A stretch of DNA of 64,000 nt from assembly GCA_940671915.1 (NCBI GenBank), contig CALNVZ010003433.1, forward strand, positions 35,735,844 through 35,799,843. Direction: 5' to 3'. Source of the stretch: Paracentrotus lividus (taxonomy: Eukaryota > Echinodermata > Echinoidea > Camarodonta > Echinidae). The translations under genes and the position numbers were made by a program. Numbering within the stretch: position 1 is the stretch's first letter; each line of letters begins with the position of its first letter. Shown here piece after piece: positions 59,610 to 64,000 of the stretch. The notes under the pieces are model-generated. The model ran no database searches. It was not told the origin of the DNA and was given only the letters and a program-made list of their open reading frames with translations.

Positions 59610-60788
59610 CCTCTATCACAGTTCGTGGCCGGGTACCCGTACGGCGAGGGAATCAGTCGTTAGATAATTTCTCTACAGTGCGGTTCAAATTTTTTTCGCA
59701 CGAGATTTATCCTCAGAGCGACTTGGATAGAGACCACTATTGTGTCATATCTCCTTTCCCCAAAAGCTTCTATTCCGGGGTCCGTACGGTGAGTAGAAAA
59801 AGACACTTTAAACTTTACGTGCGTTCCCGGCCGACTCCCTTACGATTTTATGTGCACATCGGAACATTTTTCCAGTAGTTATGCTTTAAATGTAGGGGAG
59901 CCGGGAAGATCGAGTGTGTGCTCTCGATTTTCCCGGCGTTTTTCTCAACCCGGTAGGCCGTAGAAAACCCTTGGAGTCACCAATGGGACTCGAGGGGTTT
60001 CTGCCGGTAGCCGTATAGGTTTCTGCCGGTATTCGAGTGGGCTCCGCCCGTGTTTTCAGTGAGTCCTCCAAATAAAAACATTGACAGGCCTTTTACAATA
60101 AGGTTCCCGTGCCACTTTCCTTCGGCCACCGCGCTAGGGCTCCCAAAGGTTCTTGATGAGACTATACGAGAAGGCCATACTGTCTAGGGTCAGATCTCAA
60201 ACTCTGGCCTGAAATATACTTTTGTTGTATTTATATATATATATTTGGGGGGGGGGGGGTGGGCTGTCGCAGGAAAGACCACTTTGGTAGATGTTTATCT
60301 AGGACTAAGCATCTCATATCGTTTCCCAATACATGGACCACTTTCATGGATCACTTTCAAATGAGTGTAATTTCTCTCCTAATGGGTGTAATGCATGGTG
60401 TACAAAATGAAAATAATATTTTGGATCAAAATTCGTCTCTGAACTATGCGTTTTATGGATGGTTTTTATTTATTCATGTAAGATCTATCCATTTAGAGCT
60501 TCTAAAATTATATATATATATATATAAAAATTACTGGGAGTCGAACTCAAGTCCCCTGGATGAGATCTGTTCCTCATACACTCGGCTAGTATTACTGATA
60601 CCGACAACTTGATTTTTAATTCAAATGAACCAAACTAGGATATATTAGTGCACGTTCAAGGCTTATTTTTAGTAATTATTTGTAAACGGTTCGGAAAATA
60701 AAAATCGCGTGCAGCTCAAACAGTATTACAAAACGACTGATAAGTACGCCGTCCGGGTCCCGCGGATGTACTGTGACCGCCCCATTAG
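59610..60788. mobile_element. Possible large TIR element (GGTCACAG.. type ends)
   Basis: The left sequence tatcacagttcgtggccgggtaccc and the right gggtcccgcggatgtactgtgacc look like decayed inverted ends; accgcccattaga resembles the CGGCGGTCAC MITE family. A ggtttctgccggta pair repeats at about 59995-60035. Borders and identity are weak. Confidence 0.3.
60525..60603 (-). mobile_element. tRNA-like sequence (SINE head or tRNA pseudogene)
   Basis: On the minus strand: tagccgagtgtatgagg (A-box-like), atgag..ctcat arm and gagttcgactccc (B box), then a T run. The D arm and acceptor stem do not pair well, so a functional tRNA is unlikely. Confidence 0.45.
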
Positions 60789-60867
60789 ACACGGGTTTTG
60801 ATCCTTTTCTGCTTTTTCTCTCTTTGTTTCTTCCTCTTTCTCATGGACCTTTATCAAAGGTATAAAC

Positions 60868-60903
60868 GCTATATAAGAATTGTTATATTATTAATTATTA
60901 TAG
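60868..60903 (+). repeat. LINE 3'-tail relic with ATT microsatellite
   Basis: The words aaacgctatataagaattgtt and ttattaattattatag resemble the 3' end of L2/CR1-like LINEs (compare 28750-28800 on the minus strand). Only the tail is present. A similar relic is at 6145-6210. Confidence 0.4.
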
Positions 60904-61614
60904 GATAATGGCCCAAGAAAAACACTTTTTTGAAAAATAAGTGGACATTCATAACATAATAAAAGTAGAAAATAACATCCACGTGCTGCTGTTTTGACAT
61001 ATCAACTTTGTGATAGCGTTGTCAATTGCCATTGTGATCAGCTACTTTTTCATCATACGTATATCAATAACTACATATAATGATTGTATTGTTACACTTG
61101 CACATTAACGTGTATTAACTTTTTTTTCAAACTTCAATTGCTCGTTTATAAGATTATTTCAGATATCTAAAAATAATAATTATTTATGCTTGTATTAAAT
61201 GATAAGATGAAATATTTTACATTTAATCAAAGCTCTTAATATATAGAACATAATATAAACTCCCAATAGCACATCAATTTGAAGAAGTTAAATTCATTAT
61301 TCATAATATCTAAAAGGTTTCCTATTATATCAAAGAGAGTGGAATATCGGAGAATTGCATTGTTCGTGCTGTGTGCATTAACGAGTTGAAAATCTTTATA
61401 CCATCACATCGTGGTGAATTTATCTTAAATTATATTCAGATGCATATATTTTTAATCATCATCATAAAACAAATTGTCATCTAGCCAAAATGTTTGATAA
61501 CCTGTGTAAGGACTCAATGCCCGTACTAAAATAGTTAAAAACTATTTAAAATTACTGATTAACATTAATCAAGCACTTTAAATGTATACAAACATATATA
61601 TTAACTTTCGTATC

Positions 61615-61768
61615 AGGACATCTCCCCCGGAGGACAACTCCGGGGACAATTCCGGAGGACAGCTCCCCGAGACATAGGGTTAGGGTTAGGGTTAGGGTTA
61701 GGTTGTCCTCCGGGGGAGCTGTCCTCCGGAAATTGTCCCGGGGGAGTTGTCCTCCGGGGAGATGTCCT
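61615..61768. mobile_element. Foldback element with telomeric (TTAGGG)4 in the loop
   Basis: Outer arms AGGACATCTCCCC / GGGGAGATGTCCT and inner arms ggaggacaact / agttgtcctcc pair almost throughout; the loop contains about four tandem gttagg units at 61674-61702. It has no frame. Confidence 0.75.
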
Positions 61769-61959
61769 AGAACCATTAACTTTCAATAGCACATCAATTT
61801 CAAGAAGTTAAATTCATTATCATATATCTAAAAGAGCTCTTATAGTACAAGGAGTAAATGTCGGAGAATTGCATGTTCGTGCTGTGTGCATTGACGAGGT
61901 TGAAAATCTATATACCACCACATCGTGGTGGATATTATCATTCAAATGATATGCAGATA

Positions 61960-63000
61960 CTCAACAGTGGTGGCCCAAAATTATAGAACACCAAGCATAT
62001 TTAAATGATTTTAATAATTTTTGTTCATTTGACCATTTAAATACCTATAAAATGGTTGGAATGGCTTCGAATATCATAATATGCTTCAAAAACTAAAATA
62101 ACCACCCCATGCGTTTGGGAACTCGCCCCCAAGTTTCCTTTTAATGTTACACACCAATTGAAAAATTTAAAAATACTTGACCCTTTCAGGATCAAAGTGT
62201 CATAACGTTAAACATTTTAAGCCTCTCCCCACAAAAGTATATAATATTCTGAAGGGAAATTTCCTGAGGATGTCAAAAATGGCCATTCATTTCAACCAAC
62301 ACAGGGTGAAGTAACTTACATCTTAGTTGGGATTAATTAAAATTATTTTGAAGAGGGCCCAAATTTTAATTCAATGCCCCTATTTAAGTCCATTGTTGCC
62401 AATAACCCTTAATTATTTCAACATATTTGAATTGCTCACGTAAATTTCCTTTTTAAAAAGAAATTAACAGTTAATACAAGGAGTGTCTTCATTAAATTTA
62501 ACAAAAATGTCTTAACCTGCAATGGGCATGGTTATTTTGCCGTCAGTCTACCACCAAGGTTGGGGCGAATCCACCCTCCACATTGACCAAATTGCTGAAA
62601 CTATTAGTATATTTGAGGTATATTAGAATAAATAAAGGCCTGCTAAGATTTCATACTTCTAACTCAAATACTATTTGAGCAATCGGCATTTGTAAAATAG
62701 CATTTAACTATTTTTGCATGTTGGACTACCAGTTTCAATAACAAAGTCTATGGGAACAAAAGCGCAATAGCGCAACTAATTTTTTAATGCTGCGCAAATT
62801 ACCAGATCGGTCGAAAATTATATTATAAATTTGGTTAATCAACATATACGTAAGAGACCCTATAGCTAAAAGTCATGAAAACCATGGCACACAACAAGAT
62901 ATCTTGAATCCTGATTTCGGCTATCGAACATAGAGGCATTTATAATCCAATAGACGTCTGTTGTAGGTTCAGGTGTTCTAATAATTTTGGCCTACAACTG
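61960..63000. mobile_element. Mariner-like non-autonomous element, copy 2 (opposite orientation)
   Basis: Ends cagtggtggcccaaaattat and ctaataattttggcctacaactg, with TA at 61958-61959 and 63001-63002. It is colinear in reverse with the copy at 34939-35934 (shared words caagcatat, aaatggttggaatg, caccctgtgttg type, gtctatggga). Confidence 0.8.
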
Positions 63001-63125
63001 TATATTTTTTAATCAATCATCATAAAAACAATTTGGTCATCCTAGCCAAAATGTTTGATAACCTGGGTAGGACTACAATGCCTGTACTAAAAATAGTTTA
63101 AAAACTATTTAAAATTACTGATATA

Positions 63126-64000
63126 CAATCGTTCATGTATTCAATTTCCTAATCGTTTACCGAGAAACTTATTCCACTTGCTCAGCCTATCATAATTTGC
63201 TGTTTTTTGTTATTGTATGTATACAAACATAAAAGTCAAAAATATATTCTGGAAACTTTCGAAACAATTACCAGGTCTTTCTTTGAGATGTTTATCTAAA
63301 TTTGACATCAGCTAATTAATTATAGGTGTGAAAAAAAAAAAAAAGAACCTCATATCCAAACGGTAATAATAACTGAAGTTATCACAGAGGACGCTACGGA
63401 TTAACATCCTATCTTTCCTCATAAGTATCTTCATAATTTCGAAGGACAACGTCCTGCAGCGGTCTCTTTGGAAGAAGTTTCAGCGTGTGTCCATTTGAAC
63501 TTCAGGAGTTTTTCTGAAGCTGAATTCTGAAGAAGCACGTAATATTAGGAAGAGGTCGGCTTTAGCGACGGCTTTCTCCTAGGCAGCTTCGGCGACCAGT
63601 ACCAACGGCTGGAACTCGTGGGTGCTGGCGGTAGTGCCGCTCTCATAATTAGGAAATGTTCTATCGAAAGACATTAGTCATATATATTTATCCCGAAATT
63701 CGAAAATCATATATTATACAATCTGAAATACTGAATAAAATTTCATTCACATTCATTTTGGTCTATTACTAACCAACAATACTCAGTGCTCTACAATATG
63801 TGATGCAATATTAATATCACCCGCAATAGGACTATACGCATTAACGGCACAATATTATGAACTTTTAGAAAAAAAAGTTATGTACTATTTCGAATGAGAG
63901 GTCAAGGAGTCCATGAGACAGAAAACTATCTCAAAGCTTACAGAGTCAATATATTCTAGTTCCATTATCAGAATCAATCGCTATTTACCTGATCTCTCTC
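63126..64000. other. Unassigned DNA, with a GC-richer open stretch at 63430-63660
   Basis: Mostly AT-rich. Bases 63430-63660 are less AT-rich and open in more than one frame on both strands (for example + strand SDGFLLGSFGDQYQRLELVG and a Ser/Pro/Arg-rich frame on the minus strand). No family was recognised and no clear splice sites were fixed; it could be the edge exon or UTR of a gene lying beyond the window. Confidence 0.3.

Larger units (their letters stand above)
61264..63125 (+). repeat. Local duplication, copy 1 61264-61556 and copy 2 61784-61959 + 63001-63125
   Basis: Both copies begin caatagcacatcaattt and share gtgctgtgtgcatt, ccacatcgtggtg and, further on, agccaaaatgtttgataacc and actatttaaaattactgat. 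Copy 2 is interrupted by the mariner-like element at 61960-63000. A foldback element (61615-61768) lies between the copies. Confidence 0.8.

Overview
The window looks like nuclear DNA of a marine invertebrate deuterostome, most likely an echinoderm (sea-urchin-like). The reasons are short exons with GT/AG introns of 0.5-6 kb, animal-specific protein families, AT-rich intergenic DNA, TTAGGG-type telomeric repeats, and a dense population of foldback and TIR elements. The species call is an inference; nothing bacterial or viral was recognised.

Six protein-coding loci were reconstructed by joining exons by reading phase. (1) 1177-12323 (+): CDP-diacylglycerol synthase, 12 exons, with the N-terminal exon(s) outside the window and a duplicated last exon at 12452-12542. 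(2) 21223-25861 (+): a membrane-anchored DegT/DnrJ/EryC1/StrS-type PLP-fold protein in which the Schiff-base lysine position is Asn. (3) 45083-32704 (-): a Cys-loop ligand-gated cation channel subunit (nicotinic-receptor-like), with a TATA box and signal-peptide exon about 6.4 kb upstream of the next exon. (4) 40415-41685 (+): an amine-receptor-like class A GPCR lying inside the large first intron of the channel gene on the opposite strand, with a one-base frameshift in TM7. (5) 48354-52218 (+): an SLC16/monocarboxylate-transporter-like gene whose second exon is split by a 994-bp transposon. (6) 54900-53794 (-): an intronless class A GPCR.

The rest is mobile DNA: a 5'-truncated LINE (28747-31415) and two smaller LINE fragments, a Crypton-like exon, tRNA-derived SINE candidates, two hAT-like elements with exact 8-bp target duplications and a shared internal minisatellite, a TTAA-flanked piggyBac-type element, several TA-flanked mariner/MITE families present in two or three copies, a 62-bp perfect palindrome, a foldback with telomeric repeats in its loop, and a mariner-like copy inserted into one unit of a local duplication so that filled and empty sites both survive.

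Single-base frameshifts appear in several otherwise well-conserved reading frames (GPCR TM7, channel exon 2, perhaps the transporter start, the Crypton exon). That pattern fits either consensus indel errors or recent decay, and should be kept in mind for every locus.
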